From the NCBI GenBank assembly GCA_030160035.1, contig BSNO01000003.1, positions 1,178,001 through 1,242,000 of the forward strand: a DNA stretch of 64,000 nt. The letters are read 5' to 3'. The DNA comes from Rhizobium albus. GTDB lineage: Bacteria > Pseudomonadota > Alphaproteobacteria > Rhizobiales > Rhizobiaceae. The notes below the pieces were generated by a model that saw nothing but the letters and a program-made list of their open reading frames with translations, did no database searches and was not told where the DNA came from. Shown here in pieces: positions 46,777 through 57,505 of the stretch (positions within the stretch are counted from its first letter, which is position 1; each line of letters begins with the position of its first letter). The translations under genes were made by a program, and so were the position numbers.

Positions 46777-48444
46777 ATGGCGAAACAGGACGAACTTGTA
46801 TTTCTGCCGCTTGGCGGTGTCGGTGAGATCGGCATGAACCTGGGTCTTTACGGCTGGGGCCCTGCCGGCGCGCGCGAATGGCTGATGGTCGATTGCGGCG
46901 TGACCTTTCCAGGTCCCGACCTGCCGGGCGTCGACCTCGTCCTGCCGGATATCTCGTTCATCGAGGAAGAACGCGCCAATCTGCGTGGCATCGTCATCAC
47001 GCACGCGCATGAGGATCATTACGGCGCGCTGTCGGATCTCTGGCCTGGGCTGAACTGTGCGGTCTACGCCACACCGTTCACGGCCGGCATGCTCGAAGCG
47101 AAGCGGTCCTACGAGCGCGAGCGCAATCCCGTGCCGATCACCGTCTACAAGCCGGGAGACCGGTTCACGGTCGGCCCGTTCCAGGTCGAGGCCATTCCGG
47201 TCAACCACTCAATCCCCGAACCGGTGTCGCTGGCGATCACGACGCCTGCGGGCACCGTCATCCATACGGGTGACTGGAAGATCGACGAGGAGCCGACGCT
47301 GCTGCCGAAGACCGATGCGCATCGCTTCCAGCAACTGGGCGATGCCGGCGTGCTGGCGATGATCTGCGATTCCACCAACGCCATGCGCGAAGGCGTATCG
47401 CCGTCGGAGCGCGCCGTCAGCGACAGCTTACGCTCGATCATCGAGCGTGCCGAGGGCAGGGTGGCGATCACCACATTCGCCTCCAATGTCGGCCGCATTC
47501 GCTCGATCGCCGAAGCCGCGCGCGACGCCGGGCGCCAGTGCCTGCTGCTCGGCTCTTCCATGAAGCGCGTTGCCGATGTTGCAACCGAAATCGGCTTGAT
47601 GGACGACATCCCGCCCTTCATCGCCGAGGACGAGTTCGGCTATATCCCGCGCGACAAGGTCGTCGTGATCCTAACCGGCAGTCAGGGCGAGCCACGCGCA
47701 GCACTCGCCAAGATCGCGCGCGATGAGATGCGCCATGTGGCGCTGACGGCCGGCGACACGGTTGTCTTCTCCTCGCGCACCATTCCGGGCAATGAGAAGG
47801 CGATTCTCGACATCATCAATGGTCTGGTCGATCAGGGCATCAAGATCATCACCGACGGCGCCGAACTTGTGCATGTGTCGGGCCACCCGCGCCGCTCGGA
47901 ACTGCAGCAGATGTATTCCTGGGTGAAGCCGCAGATCCTCGTGCCCGTGCATGGCGAGGCAGCCCATCTCTCCGCGCATGCGGAACTTGCCAAAGCATCG
48001 GGCATCAAGCAGGTGCCGCGGCTTCGCAACGGGATGATGTTGCGTCTCGCACCCGGGCCCGCCGAGATCATCGACGAAGCCCCGGTCGGCCGGATCTACA
48101 AGGATGGCCGACTGATCGGCGATCTGGAGGAGATGGCGATCGGCGAGCGTCGCAAGCTCTCCTTCGTCGGCCATGTCGTCGTCAACGTTCTTCTCGATGC
48201 GAAATACGAGCTCGATCGCGATCCCGAGATCATCACCCAGGGCGTCCCCGCCTTTGACGACGAAGGCGATGCCATCGCCGACCTTCTGGTCGATGCGGCG
48301 ATTGGCGCGGTGGACTCCATCCCGCGCGCTCGGCGAAAAGATCTCGCGACCGTACGTGAGTCCGTGCGCCGGTCGGTGCGCGCCGAGGTCAACAACATCT
48401 GGGGCAAGAAGCCGGTGACCACCGTTCTCGTCACCCGGATTTAA
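46777..48444 (+). CDS. rnj: Ribonuclease J
   Basis: RNase J (555 aa) is a metallo-beta-lactamase/beta-CASP nuclease with endo- and 5'-exonuclease action in RNA maturation and decay. The zinc motif HAHEDH is at 76-81. Later motifs include HTGDWKIDE, CDSTNA, the beta-CASP stretch with SGSQGEP-type ILTGSQGEPRAAL, and VPVHGEAAH. The C-terminal domain is present in full. It follows birA by 68 nt. Confidence 0.95.
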   Translation: MAKQDELVFLPLGGVGEIGMNLGLYGWGPAGAREWLMVDCGVTFPGPDLPGVDLVLPDISFIEEERANLRGIVITHAHEDHYGALSDLWPGLNCAVYATPFTAGMLEAKRSYERERNPVPITVYKPGDRFTVGPFQVEAIPVNHSIPEPVSLAITTPAGTVIHTGDWKIDEEPTLLPKTDAHRFQQLGDAGVLAMICDSTNAMREGVSPSERAVSDSLRSIIERAEGRVAITTFASNVGRIRSIAEAARDAGRQCLLLGSSMKRVADVATEIGLMDDIPPFIAEDEFGYIPRDKVVVILTGSQGEPRAALAKIARDEMRHVALTAGDTVVFSSRTIPGNEKAILDIINGLVDQGIKIITDGAELVHVSGHPRRSELQQMYSWVKPQILVPVHGEAAHLSAHAELAKASGIKQVPRLRNGMMLRLAPGPAEIIDEAPVGRIYKDGRLIGDLEEMAIGERRKLSFVGHVVVNVLLDAKYELDRDPEIITQGVPAFDDEGDAIADLLVDAAIGAVDSIPRARRKDLATVRESVRRSVRAEVNNIWGKKPVTTVLVTRI

Positions 48445-48457
48445 GGGAGGAGACACC

Positions 48458-48868
48458 GTGCTGGGACGCTTGAACCACGTCGCGATCGCGGTGCCGAACA
48501 TCGCCGCGGCAAGCGCGATCTATCGCGAGACGCTCGGTGCCGACGTGTCGGAGCCGCAGTCCTTGACGGACCACGGAGTGACGGTGGTCTTCGTCGATCT
48601 CGGCAACACCAAGGTCGAACTGCTTGAGCCGCTGGGTGAATCCTCGCCGATTGCGGCTTTTCTCGAGAAGAACCCGTCCGGCGGCATGCATCACATCTGC
48701 TATGAGGTCGAAGACATCTTCAAGGCGCGAGACCATCTGATCAAGGAGGGCGCGCGCGTCCTCGGTGATGGCAAGCCCAAGCTCGGCGCCCATGGCAAAC
48801 CCGTCCTGTTTCTGCATCCAAAGGATTTCTGCGGGACGCTTGTCGAACTAGAACAGAGCGCGGCCTGA
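48458..48868 (+). CDS. mce: Methylmalonyl-CoA epimerase
   Basis: This 136-aa vicinal-oxygen-chelate enzyme interconverts the 2R and 2S forms of methylmalonyl-CoA in propionate metabolism. Metal ligands expected at H7, the HH pair near 78-79 and E130 are present (RLNHVAIAV, GMHHICYEV, GTLVELEQ). The start is GTG at 48458, with GGGAGG 8 nt upstream. It lies 13 nt after rnj, an order common in Rhizobiales. Confidence 0.93.
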   Translation: MLGRLNHVAIAVPNIAAASAIYRETLGADVSEPQSLTDHGVTVVFVDLGNTKVELLEPLGESSPIAAFLEKNPSGGMHHICYEVEDIFKARDHLIKEGARVLGDGKPKLGAHGKPVLFLHPKDFCGTLVELEQSAA

Positions 48869-48895
48869 GCGCCGCCAAGCCAAGGCTTCCCTGCC

Positions 48896-49165
48896 ATGTC
48901 CTTCTTTTCCGGATTTGCTGTCTATTTCATCATCTGGTGGGTCACGCTTTTTGCGGTTCTTCCGCTTGGCGTCCGCACGCAGGAAGAAGCGGGCGACATC
49001 ACGCTGGGCACCACCGAAAGCGCGCCGTTCACCGCACAACTCGGGAAGAAGGCGCTGATCACCACTTTGGTATCCGGTGTGATTTTTGCGGTCTACTATG
49101 TGATCACGTCGGTTTACGGTCTATCCGTCGACAGCATACCACGCATCGTTCCGGAATTCGGCTAG
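48896..49165 (+). CDS. DUF1467 family membrane protein
   Basis: This 89-aa protein has two membrane helices (about 4-25 and 54-74) and the DUF1467 signature WWVTLFAVLPLGVRTQEE. It is found after mce and before proS in many alphaproteobacteria. Function unknown. It ends 35 nt before a strong terminator. Confidence 0.9.
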   Translation: MSFFSGFAVYFIIWWVTLFAVLPLGVRTQEEAGDITLGTTESAPFTAQLGKKALITTLVSGVIFAVYYVITSVYGLSVDSIPRIVPEFG

Positions 49166-49582
49166 ACGTCCGCGCCTGACGCCTCTGGTCGGAAAGCAAA
49201 AAAAAACAAGGCCAAAGCCTTGTTTTTTGAAGTCCCGCGTGATCGACCCGATTTCTCGGTGGCAGCGATTTAGCGCGCCGGCGACCTGATCCTCCCAAGA
49301 CTTGACCGCGAATGGGCAGAAATTCATCGATCCCTGCCTCGTTTGTGGGCACAAGCTAGCGTAAGGGGATTTGAATGTCACCATCAATCTTCGAAAAACT
49401 GTCACATTTCGTCGCAGGGTTGTGATCGCTTCGTGAGCCAACGTCATTGCATTGGCTACCGATCCGGCGCGGCAAGGGGCCGGGTTCCATTCAATCCGCG
49501 AAGCCGCTATGAACGCGCGTCTTTCCATCGCCAATTCGCCTGATTCCGGGGCTAGCCCAATCAGGTCACACCTGGACACGCC
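49166..49582 (+). promoter_or_regulatory. Gap between DUF1467 gene and proS
   Basis: Of these 417 nt, the first 60 hold the terminator listed separately. In the rest I see no supported gene on either strand; a minus-strand open frame across it has no start signal or recognisable domain. The proS promoter should lie here, probably in the second half. Confidence 0.4.
49201..49228. terminator. Bidirectional intrinsic terminator
   Basis: A perfect 12-nt inverted repeat, AAAAAACAAGGC and GCCTTGTTTTTT, encloses CAAA. The A-run and T-run make it a terminator in both directions; on the plus strand it ends the birA-rnj-mce-DUF1467 transcript. Confidence 0.85.
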
Positions 49583-50914
49583 ATGCGCCTCTCACGCTAC
49601 TTTCTTCCCATCCTGAAAGAGATTCCCAAGGAAGCGGAGATCGTTTCGCATCGCCTCATGCTGCGTGCGGGCATGATCCGCCAGCAGTCGGCCGGCATCT
49701 ATTCCTGGCTGCCGCTCGGCAAGCGCGTCCTCGATCGCGTGAACGCCATCGTTCGTGAAGAGCAAAACCGCGCCGGCGCCATCGAAATCATGATGCCGAC
49801 GATCCAGTCGGCCGACCTCTGGATGGAAAGCGGCCGCTACGACGATTACGGCAAGGAAATGCTGCGCATTGAGGATCGCCAGAAGCGCGCGATGCTCTAC
49901 GGGCCGACCAACGAGGAGATGGTGACCGACATTTTCCGGTCCTATGTACGCTCCTATAAGAGCTTGCCGCTCAACCTCTATCACATCCAGCTGAAGTTTC
50001 GCGACGAGATCCGCCCGCGATTTGGCACCATGCGCTCGCGCGAATTCATGATGAAAGATGCCTATTCCTTCGACATCGACAAGGCAGCGGCAGTTCATTC
50101 CTACAACAAGATGTTCGTCGCCTATCTGCGCACCTTCGCGCGGCTCGGCCTGAAGGCGATCCCGATGCGCGCCGATACCGGTCCGATCGGCGGCGATCTC
50201 AGCCATGAATTCATCATCCTGGCGTCGACGGGCGAGTCGGAAGTGTTCTGCCACCGCGATTTCATGGATTTCGAAATCCCCGGTGACGATACCGATTTCG
50301 ACGATGTGGCCGGCCTGCAGTCGACCGTCGATCGCTGGACGTCGCTCTATGCCGCGACCTCCGAGATGCACGATGCCGACGCGTTTGCCGCTGTTCCGGA
50401 GCATTCGAAGGTTTCAGCCCGCGGCATCGAAGTTGGCCACATCTTCTATTTCGGCACCAAATACTCCGCTCCGATGAAGGCGACGGTCACTGGTCCGGAC
50501 GGCAAGGATCACCCGGTTCACATGGGTTCCTACGGCATCGGCCCGACACGTCTCGTCCCCGCGATCGTTGAGGCGAGCCATGACGAGGGCGGCATCATAT
50601 GGCCGGCCGGCGTGGCGCCATTCGATGCGGTCATCATCAACATGAAGGCCGGCGATCAGGCCTGTGATGCGGCGTGCGAACAAGTTTACGCGGCGATGAC
50701 TGCCGCCGGGCTGGACGTGCTGCTGGACGACACCGACGAGCGGGCAGGTGGCAAGTTCGCCACGGCCGACCTGATCGGCGTGCCATTGCAGGTGATTGTG
50801 GGTCCGCGGGGCATTGCGGCTGGCGAAGTGGAAATCAAGACACGCAGCACGGGCGAGCGCGAGACGCTGCCGCTCGATGCGGCGATCAACCGACTGACTG
50901 CGACTGCAGGCTGA
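49583..50914 (+). CDS. proS: Proline--tRNA ligase
   Basis: ProRS (443 aa) charges tRNA-Pro. It is the short alphaproteobacterial type without the editing insertion. The class II motifs are visible: motif 1 region ([17 protein letters not shown]), motif 2 ([20 protein letters not shown]) and motif 3 ([15 protein letters not shown]). The anticodon-binding domain covers about 345-440. Length is typical for the group. lolC follows after 31 nt. Confidence 0.96.
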   Translation: MRLSRYFLPILKEIPKEAEIVSHRLMLRAGMIRQQSAGIYSWLPLGKRVLDRVNAIVREEQNRAGAIEIMMPTIQSADLWMESGRYDDYGKEMLRIEDRQKRAMLYGPTNEEMVTDIFRSYVRSYKSLPLNLYHIQLKFRDEIRPRFGTMRSREFMMKDAYSFDIDKAAAVHSYNKMFVAYLRTFARLGLKAIPMRADTGPIGGDLSHEFIILASTGESEVFCHRDFMDFEIPGDDTDFDDVAGLQSTVDRWTSLYAATSEMHDADAFAAVPEHSKVSARGIEVGHIFYFGTKYSAPMKATVTGPDGKDHPVHMGSYGIGPTRLVPAIVEASHDEGGIIWPAGVAPFDAVIINMKAGDQACDAACEQVYAAMTAAGLDVLLDDTDERAGGKFATADLIGVPLQVIVGPRGIAAGEVEIKTRSTGERETLPLDAAINRLTATAG

Positions 50915-50945
50915 GCGCAACCGACGATCCAAGGGGATAGCCGAC

Positions 50946-52265
50946 ATGAGTGACGCCACCGCCGTGCCGGACAATGCGCTCGAGGAGCAGCCGCGGCCTG
51001 TGTCGCGTTCTGCCGGCGCCTTTTCGGCGTTCGAGCGCATGGTCGCTTGGCGCTATCTGCGCTCGCGCCGCAAGGAAGCGTTCATCTCGGTGATCGCCGG
51101 TTTCTCCTTTGTCGGCATCGTTCTTGGCGTTGCCACGCTCATCATCGTCATGGCCGTGATGAACGGTTTCCGCACCGAACTGATCGACCGTATTCTCGGC
51201 ATCAATGGTCACATGATCGTTCAGCCGATGGACCGACCGCTCGACGATTACCGGGATCTGGCTGCCCGTTTCGAAGGCGTCCAAGGCGTCGAAATGGCAA
51301 TTCCCCTGGTCGAGGGGCAGACACTTGCTTCCGGTTTTCAGGGTGCGGGCACCGGCGCGATCGTCAAGGGCATCAGCGCGGACGACCTGACGCGCATGAC
51401 GACGGTTTCGGAAAACATCCGGTCGGGTGATCTCGTCGGCTTTGCCGCGGGGCAGGGCGTATTGGTCGGATCGCGCATGGCCGAAGCGCTGGGCGTCGGC
51501 GCCGGCGATGACATCACCCTGGTGGCACCCGATGGCGACATTACTCCCCTTGGCGTGACGCCGCGGGTCAAATCCTATCCGATTTCCGGCGTGTTCGAGA
51601 TCGGTATGTCGGAATTCGATGCGGCGATCATCTTCATGCCGCTCGAAGAAGCGCAGCTCTACTTCAATGCCGAGGGTCTGGTTCAATCGATCGAGCTGTT
51701 CGTCCAGAATCCTGATTTGGTCCAGGACTACCGCGCGGCGATCGAAGAGGCAGCGGGTCGGCAGATCTTCGTGACGGATTGGCGCCAGCGCAATCAAACC
51801 TTCTTCTCGGCGCTTGAAGTCGAGCGCAACGTGATGTTCATGATCCTGACGCTGATCGTGCTCGTTGCCGCGCTCAACATCATTTCCGGCCTGATCATGC
51901 TGGTGAAGGACAAGGGCCGCGATATCGCGATCCTGCGCACCATGGGCGCGACGTCGAGCTCGATCATGCGCATCTTCTTCATGACCGGCGCAGCCATCGG
52001 CGTCACCGGAACGATCGCGGGCGTCTTGCTCGGCGTCATCGTCTGCCTCAACGTGGAGTCGATCCGCTGGTTCTTCTCCTGGCTGTCGGGCACGACGATC
52101 TTCGATCCGGAACTCTATTTCCTGTCGCAGTTGCCGGCCGAGATGGATCCGGGCGAGACGCTGTCGGTGATCCTGATGGCGTTGCTGCTGTCCTTCATCG
52201 CCACGCTGTTCCCGGCCTGGCGTGCTTCACGCCTCGATCCCGTCGACGCTCTTCGCTACGAATAG
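50946..52265 (+). CDS. lolC: Lipoprotein-releasing ABC transporter permease LolC/E
   Basis: This 439-aa permease extracts outer-membrane lipoproteins from the inner membrane and hands them to LolA. It has one N-terminal membrane helix (about 45-70), a large periplasmic domain, and three C-terminal helices (about 290-425) with KDKGRDIAILRTMGAT. Only one permease gene is present, as in alphaproteobacteria, where it acts as a homodimer. lolD follows after 26 nt. Confidence 0.94.
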   Translation: MSDATAVPDNALEEQPRPVSRSAGAFSAFERMVAWRYLRSRRKEAFISVIAGFSFVGIVLGVATLIIVMAVMNGFRTELIDRILGINGHMIVQPMDRPLDDYRDLAARFEGVQGVEMAIPLVEGQTLASGFQGAGTGAIVKGISADDLTRMTTVSENIRSGDLVGFAAGQGVLVGSRMAEALGVGAGDDITLVAPDGDITPLGVTPRVKSYPISGVFEIGMSEFDAAIIFMPLEEAQLYFNAEGLVQSIELFVQNPDLVQDYRAAIEEAAGRQIFVTDWRQRNQTFFSALEVERNVMFMILTLIVLVAALNIISGLIMLVKDKGRDIAILRTMGATSSSIMRIFFMTGAAIGVTGTIAGVLLGVIVCLNVESIRWFFSWLSGTTIFDPELYFLSQLPAEMDPGETLSVILMALLLSFIATLFPAWRASRLDPVDALRYE

Positions 52266-52291
52266 ACCTCCGAACAGAATAGAAAATCCGC

Positions 52292-52984
<693 letters not shown>

Positions 52985-53162
52985 AAAATCGCTTCAGTTC
53001 TCTTGAAAACCGGCGTGGCCTTGGCTGCGCCGTGCGCTTCAACACGCCTTTGTGATCGTACCTGTCTTATCCCGCACGCATTGCCGCGCCAATTGGGATG
53101 CGGCGATCGAAGAAGGGCGCGCTCGTCAAATGACAAACGACACTCTGTCAGGAGACACGATC

Positions 53163-53669
53163 ATGAAGCTTATTCTAGCCTTGGTGCCCGCCCTCGTCAT
53201 CGGCGTGAGCTTTCCCGCAGCGGCCGAAGACACGGCATTTATCGAAGGGCTTTCGGGCTCTTGGGCCGGCGAGGGCACGGCGCGGCGCACCGCCGACAGC
53301 GAACCGGTTGGCGTGAACTGCCAGTTCACGTCCAGCGCCGAGGCCCAGAGTTTCAGCCTCGATGGCACCTGTCGCGCCATGGCAATCATTCGCCAGAACG
53401 TCTCGGCGCAGCTGACGAACACCAGCGGCACCAGCTATGAAGGCATCTATACCGGTCCCCGCGGCGGACAATCGGCGCTTTCGGGTGCCCGAAACGGCAA
53501 CACGCTCGACCTGCAGGTCGCCTGGGCTCAGGAAGTCAATGGCGACAGTGAGGCACGCATGCAGGTGGAAGTGCCCAACCCGGACTCCATGATCATCCGC
53601 ACTATCGATACCAGCCCCACAACGGGTGCCGAGGTCGTGACGAGCGAGATCAGCCTCAGCCGCCAGTAA
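53163..53669 (+). CDS. Exported hypothetical protein
   Basis: This 168-aa protein starts with a signal peptide (KLILALVPALVIGVSFPAAAE, cleavage likely after AAA near 21), then reads FIEGLSGSWAGEGTARR and shows a beta-rich, lipocalin-like pattern to the end. ATG 53163 has AGGAG upstream; the open frame to 53052 has no ribosome site. It is 178 nt after lolD and convergent with the transpeptidase gene. No family name recognised; an envelope role is inference. Confidence 0.8.
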   Translation: MKLILALVPALVIGVSFPAAAEDTAFIEGLSGSWAGEGTARRTADSEPVGVNCQFTSSAEAQSFSLDGTCRAMAIIRQNVSAQLTNTSGTSYEGIYTGPRGGQSALSGARNGNTLDLQVAWAQEVNGDSEARMQVEVPNPDSMIIRTIDTSPTTGAEVVTSEISLSRQ

Positions 53670-53690
53670 CCGGCGCGCTGTTCGTTTCCG

Positions 53691-54929
53691 TCATCCCCGC
53701 CGCGTTAGCACGATGAAGTCGGTGCCTTTGCCGGTTTCAGTGCCGAGGCCGTTGTCCGAGATGGCGAGCGAAGAGCCGACCGTCAGCTCGCGCGACAGCC
53801 GATCGGAGATGGCCGGCGTGAGCTGCAGTCGGCCAAGCGTCGACGCTAGATCGACTTGCGCGGCCGTCGGGGCGGCATCGGGTTCAAGTGCGGTCAATCC
53901 GGCGACCGAAGGGGCAGGCCGGTCCGACAAGGACAGGCCGTTCCACGTCGCCCTGCCGGCGGTGATGGCAGACACCGTGACCAGATGCGCTCCCAGTGGA
54001 CGCTCCGGCGACTTCAAATGCACCGGCATGTCGAAAATCGGCACGAAGTCGCGCCGCGCATAGAGATGCCCGGCCGGCACGTCGCCCTTGCCCGCCGCTT
54101 CGTACAAGGCGGCGATATCGGCCTTTGCCAGATAGCCGGTCGGCGTGAGACCTGCTTCCTTTTGGAAGCGACGGAGCGCATCGGCGGTGCGTGGCCCGGC
54201 GAACCCATCGGTAGCACCGGCATCAAAACCGAGCGTGTTGAGCAGTTGCTGCGCATCCCGGGTCAGCTCGCGGTGGGTGCGGCGCGTGAGGAAGAGCCGC
54301 AGCGGCGATCGCGGCGTTTCGGCCGATCCGGCATCGGTCACCGTTGCAGTCATCTGACCTGCAGATGCCACCTCGACCCCCTCCGCATGTGGATCAAGCG
54401 TGTCCAGCCGCAGTTCCAGATTGCCCGCCATCAGCCGATCGTAGGGCGTGAGCGCGTCGGGCAGAGTACGATGTCGGATCGACTTAGGCCGGATGCTCTC
54501 GCGCGTGATGACAACATGGGCCTGCAGCTGCGTCATCGCAAAAAGATCGCGCGCAAAGTCATTCGGCATGCGCACGCAGCCGTGGGAAGCCGCATAGCCA
54601 GGCACATGGTTCGAGGCATGGAGCGCGATGCCGGACCAGGTCAGCCGTTGCATATGGGGCATCGGCGCATTCGAGTAGATATTCGACCGGTGGAACGTGC
54701 GCTTGTCCAGGATCGAGAAGATGCCGGTCGGCGTTGTATGGCCAGCCTTGCCACTGGAAATCGGCGAGGAGGCAATTTCGTCAAGGCCGGAGAAAACGAC
54801 GAGCCGCTGCGCATCGAGCGACACGCAGATCGTCAGCGGTTCCTTGCTGCTTGAAGCGACCGCTTCGCGAATGCCGCCGGACGCCAGCAGGGAAACGGAC
54901 AGAAAGCCCAGAAAAGATCGTCGATCCAT
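53691..54929 (-). CDS. L,D-transpeptidase with Tat-like signal, peptidoglycan-binding and second YkuD-like part
   Basis: This 412-aa periplasmic enzyme begins with a twin-arginine type signal (DRRSFLGF). Its YkuD domain (about 30-145) has the catalytic motif SHGCVRM with Cys118. A peptidoglycan-binding helix bundle follows at about 220-270 (LLNTLGFDAGATDGFAGPRT). The C-terminal part (about 285-412) looks like a second, cysteine-free YkuD-like lobe (GSSLAISDNGLGTETGKGTDF in two pieces). It would cross-link or anchor peptidoglycan. Single gene. Confidence 0.88.
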   Translation of the reverse strand: MDRRSFLGFLSVSLLASGGIREAVASSSKEPLTICVSLDAQRLVVFSGLDEIASSPISSGKAGHTTPTGIFSILDKRTFHRSNIYSNAPMPHMQRLTWSGIALHASNHVPGYAASHGCVRMPNDFARDLFAMTQLQAHVVITRESIRPKSIRHRTLPDALTPYDRLMAGNLELRLDTLDPHAEGVEVASAGQMTATVTDAGSAETPRSPLRLFLTRRTHRELTRDAQQLLNTLGFDAGATDGFAGPRTADALRRFQKEAGLTPTGYLAKADIAALYEAAGKGDVPAGHLYARRDFVPIFDMPVHLKSPERPLGAHLVTVSAITAGRATWNGLSLSDRPAPSVAGLTALEPDAAPTAAQVDLASTLGRLQLTPAISDRLSRELTVGSSLAISDNGLGTETGKGTDFIVLTRRG

Positions 54930-55026
54930 GATTTCATACTCGATACAGACAAGGGATCGTCCTCAGTCTGCCCGAGATAGATTTCCGGAATCTTGCGATT
55001 GCCTGCTGATCAGTTGCCCGATGACG

Positions 55027-56328
55027 TCAGGCGTCATCTCGCTCCGGGCGCCCGCGATTTCCTCGGCCGAACGTATAGCCGGTTTCGACGCTTGCACGCC
55101 CGAATTTGGCGCGTACGCTGTCCATGGCGCTTTCCGCCACCGCCCGGCGGCCTGCCAGTGGGTCCACGAGATCCGGCATGTCTGCGCGGGCAAGATCGGT
55201 GAGGTCGGAAACGCCGATCCCGAGCAGCCGGAATTTCGTTCCGTCCATTTCCTTTTCCAGCAGAGAAAGTCCGGTGCGGAAGATCCGATCGGCATAGCGC
55301 GTCGGGTCGTCCAGACGCCGGTTGCGGGTGCGGATGCGAAAATCAGCCGTCTTCAACTTCAGCACCACGGTTTGCCCGGCAATACCCGATGCCTTCAATC
55401 GATGAGCCACCGTCTCCGACAGCGAGCGCAGAACCGGCACGAGATCGTCTGGACGACCGAGATCGCTGTTGAAGGTCGTTTCCGCCGAAACGCTCTTGGC
55501 AGCCTCGCGGGGTTCGACCACCCGCTCGTCGCGCCCGCGTGAAAGCCGGTAGAGCCGTTGCCCCATGGAGCCGTAGCGCGCCATGAGAACGCCTTCCTCC
55601 ATGCGCTGCAATTGGCCGATAGAGCGGATGCCGTCGGCGGCAAGCTTGTCGGCGAAGGCTTTACCCACGCCCCAGATCATCGTCACGGGCTTATCGGCCA
55701 GAAACTCGAGCGCCTCGGCCTCGCCGATCACCGCAAATCCCCGCGGCTTGTCGAGATCGGACGCGACCTTGGCGAGAAACTTGCAGTAGGAAAGCCCCAC
55801 CGAAACCGTGATCCCGATTTCGTTCTGCACGCGCGTCGCGAAACGCGCCAAGGTGCGGGCAGGGCTGTCCCGGTGCAGCTTTTCCGTGCCCGTGAGGTCG
55901 AGAAACGCTTCATCGATCGAGATCGGCTGAACAAGCGGCGTCAGCGCTTCCATCAGCCGCCGCACCTCGCGACCCACCGCAACGTATTTCTCCATGTTCG
56001 GCTTGATGACGACCGCTTCGGGGCAGGCCTCGAGCGCCTTGAACATCGGCATGGCCGAGCGAACACCGGAGATGCGGGCAATGTAGCAGGCCGTGGAAAC
56101 AACGCCGCGCTTGCCGCCGCCGATGATCACCGGCTTGTCGGCAAGCTCCGGATTGTCACGCTTTTCCACCGCTGCATAAAAAGCGTCGCAGTCGATATGG
56201 GCGATCGACAGACGGTCGAGCTCGGCATGACGCACGATGCGAGGGCTGCCGCATGCCTGGCAAAACCGGCCGCGCGAAACGGCCGGCCGCAGGCAATCCC
56301 GGCAGAAGCTCAAGACGGCGTCACCCAT
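55027..56328 (-). CDS. dinB: DNA polymerase IV with N-terminal zinc knuckle
   Basis: This Y-family translesion polymerase (433 aa) has catalytic motifs [24 protein letters not shown] and [11 protein letters not shown] CxxC...CxxC segment lies ahead of the catalytic core ([20 protein letters not shown], residues about 8-27), which E. coli DinB lacks. The C-terminal little-finger domain covers about 280-390. No beta-clamp motif was checked. ATG 56328 is used; the frame is open to 56373. Single gene on the minus strand. Confidence 0.92.
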   Translation of the reverse strand: MGDAVLSFCRDCLRPAVSRGRFCQACGSPRIVRHAELDRLSIAHIDCDAFYAAVEKRDNPELADKPVIIGGGKRGVVSTACYIARISGVRSAMPMFKALEACPEAVVIKPNMEKYVAVGREVRRLMEALTPLVQPISIDEAFLDLTGTEKLHRDSPARTLARFATRVQNEIGITVSVGLSYCKFLAKVASDLDKPRGFAVIGEAEALEFLADKPVTMIWGVGKAFADKLAADGIRSIGQLQRMEEGVLMARYGSMGQRLYRLSRGRDERVVEPREAAKSVSAETTFNSDLGRPDDLVPVLRSLSETVAHRLKASGIAGQTVVLKLKTADFRIRTRNRRLDDPTRYADRIFRTGLSLLEKEMDGTKFRLLGIGVSDLTDLARADMPDLVDPLAGRRAVAESAMDSVRAKFGRASVETGYTFGRGNRGRPERDDA

Positions 56329-56425
56329 GGCGCGAGATTGTCGTCCTCTGGAACATAAGTTGAACACCTGCACGATAAGCGCTAGCGTTCAGATGCTCAA
56401 GACGTCGGGATAGCGAGTCGGAGCG

Positions 56426-57082
56426 TCAATTCTCAAGAAATTCGAGGATCAGATCACGCGTCTCGTTCCAGTCCTTCGCCATCGCGACCTTCTCGCCAGG
56501 ATGCGGCGCCAGAGCGCGGAATGTGTCGTTGGCCATCAGGTTGATGAGGAGAGCGTTCGGCAGCCGGTCGCGCACGGAGTGCAGATTGTGGAAGATGTCG
56601 TCGATGAACACGACCTTGGTGTCGCGATCCCCGTGAATGAGATGAAGCACCGTGCCCTTTTCGTCCTCGGTCGCAATCATCGGGTAGGACATGTCGTGCG
56701 CGTCGAGCAGAGTGCGCCGAACGGCGAAATGGCGCGGCGGCATCGCCGTCAGAAAGACGATGTCCGCGTGGTGCTTCAATGCGGCGAGCGTTTCGGCGGC
56801 GCTGGCAACCGGTGTTTGCCAATCATGCTGCTCGACGAAGAACGCATCGATGCTGGCCGAGATGTCTCGATCCGAGACAGGTGTGCCATCGTCGCGCCGG
56901 TAGACATTGCCGTGCAACCGGAACGACGAGGGGCGCAGCTCCAGTCCCTTGTTCTCCAGATAGGCAATGAAGGGCGTGACGAATTCGAGCACGACTTCAT
57001 CGACATCGCAGACGATCAGAGGGCGGTTGGAACGCGCGACCCAGTCGAACTGGGCAAGATCTTCGGGAAGGACAGCGGGCAT
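56426..57082 (-). CDS. HAD-superfamily-like protein
   Basis: This 218-aa soluble protein shows HAD motif I as CDVDEVVLEF (Asp26, Asp28), a motif II-like VFLTAMPPRHF and a C-terminal VVFIDDIFHNL (motif IV-like Asp pair), so it is probably a phosphatase of the HAD group. The substrate is unknown. Its ATG is 3 nt after the DUF3572 gene stop, so the two are coupled. Confidence 0.75.
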   Translation of the reverse strand: MPAVLPEDLAQFDWVARSNRPLIVCDVDEVVLEFVTPFIAYLENKGLELRPSSFRLHGNVYRRDDGTPVSDRDISASIDAFFVEQHDWQTPVASAAETLAALKHHADIVFLTAMPPRHFAVRRTLLDAHDMSYPMIATEDEKGTVLHLIHGDRDTKVVFIDDIFHNLHSVRDRLPNALLINLMANDTFRALAPHPGEKVAMAKDWNETRDLILEFLEN

Positions 57083-57085
57083 CGG

Positions 57086-57397
57086 TCAGAAGCTGTTGGT
57101 GTCGAGGCCAGGCGGGCCGGACAGGGCCCGGTGGGCGCGCGCAACGCGCTCGGGCTTTTCGCCGGTCGCCGCGCAGAAATCCATCAAGGTCCGCTCGTGG
57201 TCCATGAGGAAGTCGATCAGCGCCAGATGAAAGCCAGGCTCACCGGCCGACTGGCGCAGGGTCGAAACGCTCATGCCGGTCAGCGACAGAAAGCGGCCGA
57301 GAAGCTCCGGTTCGTTCGCCAGCCAGCCAAGTATAGAAATCGCGATCGTCTCGGCTTCAGTCCCGTCTTTTCCGGGTTGTGTTGCATTTGATGCCAA
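57086..57397 (-). CDS. DUF3572 family protein
   Basis: This 103-aa protein carries the DUF3572 pattern (ISILGWLANEPELLGRFLSLTG and a C-terminal FLMDHERTLMDFCAATG), all helical. The start is a TTG at 57397 with only a weak ribosome site; the long open frame upstream overlaps divK on the other strand and is not coding. It is divergent from divK. Function unknown; the DUF3572-HAD-like pairing beside divK-pleD is seen in Rhizobiales. Confidence 0.8.
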   Translation of the reverse strand: MASNATQPGKDGTEAETIAISILGWLANEPELLGRFLSLTGMSVSTLRQSAGEPGFHLALIDFLMDHERTLMDFCAATGEKPERVARAHRALSGPPGLDTNSF

Positions 57398-57505
57398 GAG
57401 TTTGCTTTTCCTCAACCAGATGCCGATACGGTAGAACAGTGAAGGGAGCGGCTTTCGCCGGCGACGAGACGTCCAAGCCGAAGTGAACCGCTGATGGGAG
57501 TATCT

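Noticed and set aside
49121-49579. 152-codon minus-strand frame in the DUF1467-proS gap
   Set aside because: It runs through the terminator hairpin and lacks any ribosome site or known domain.
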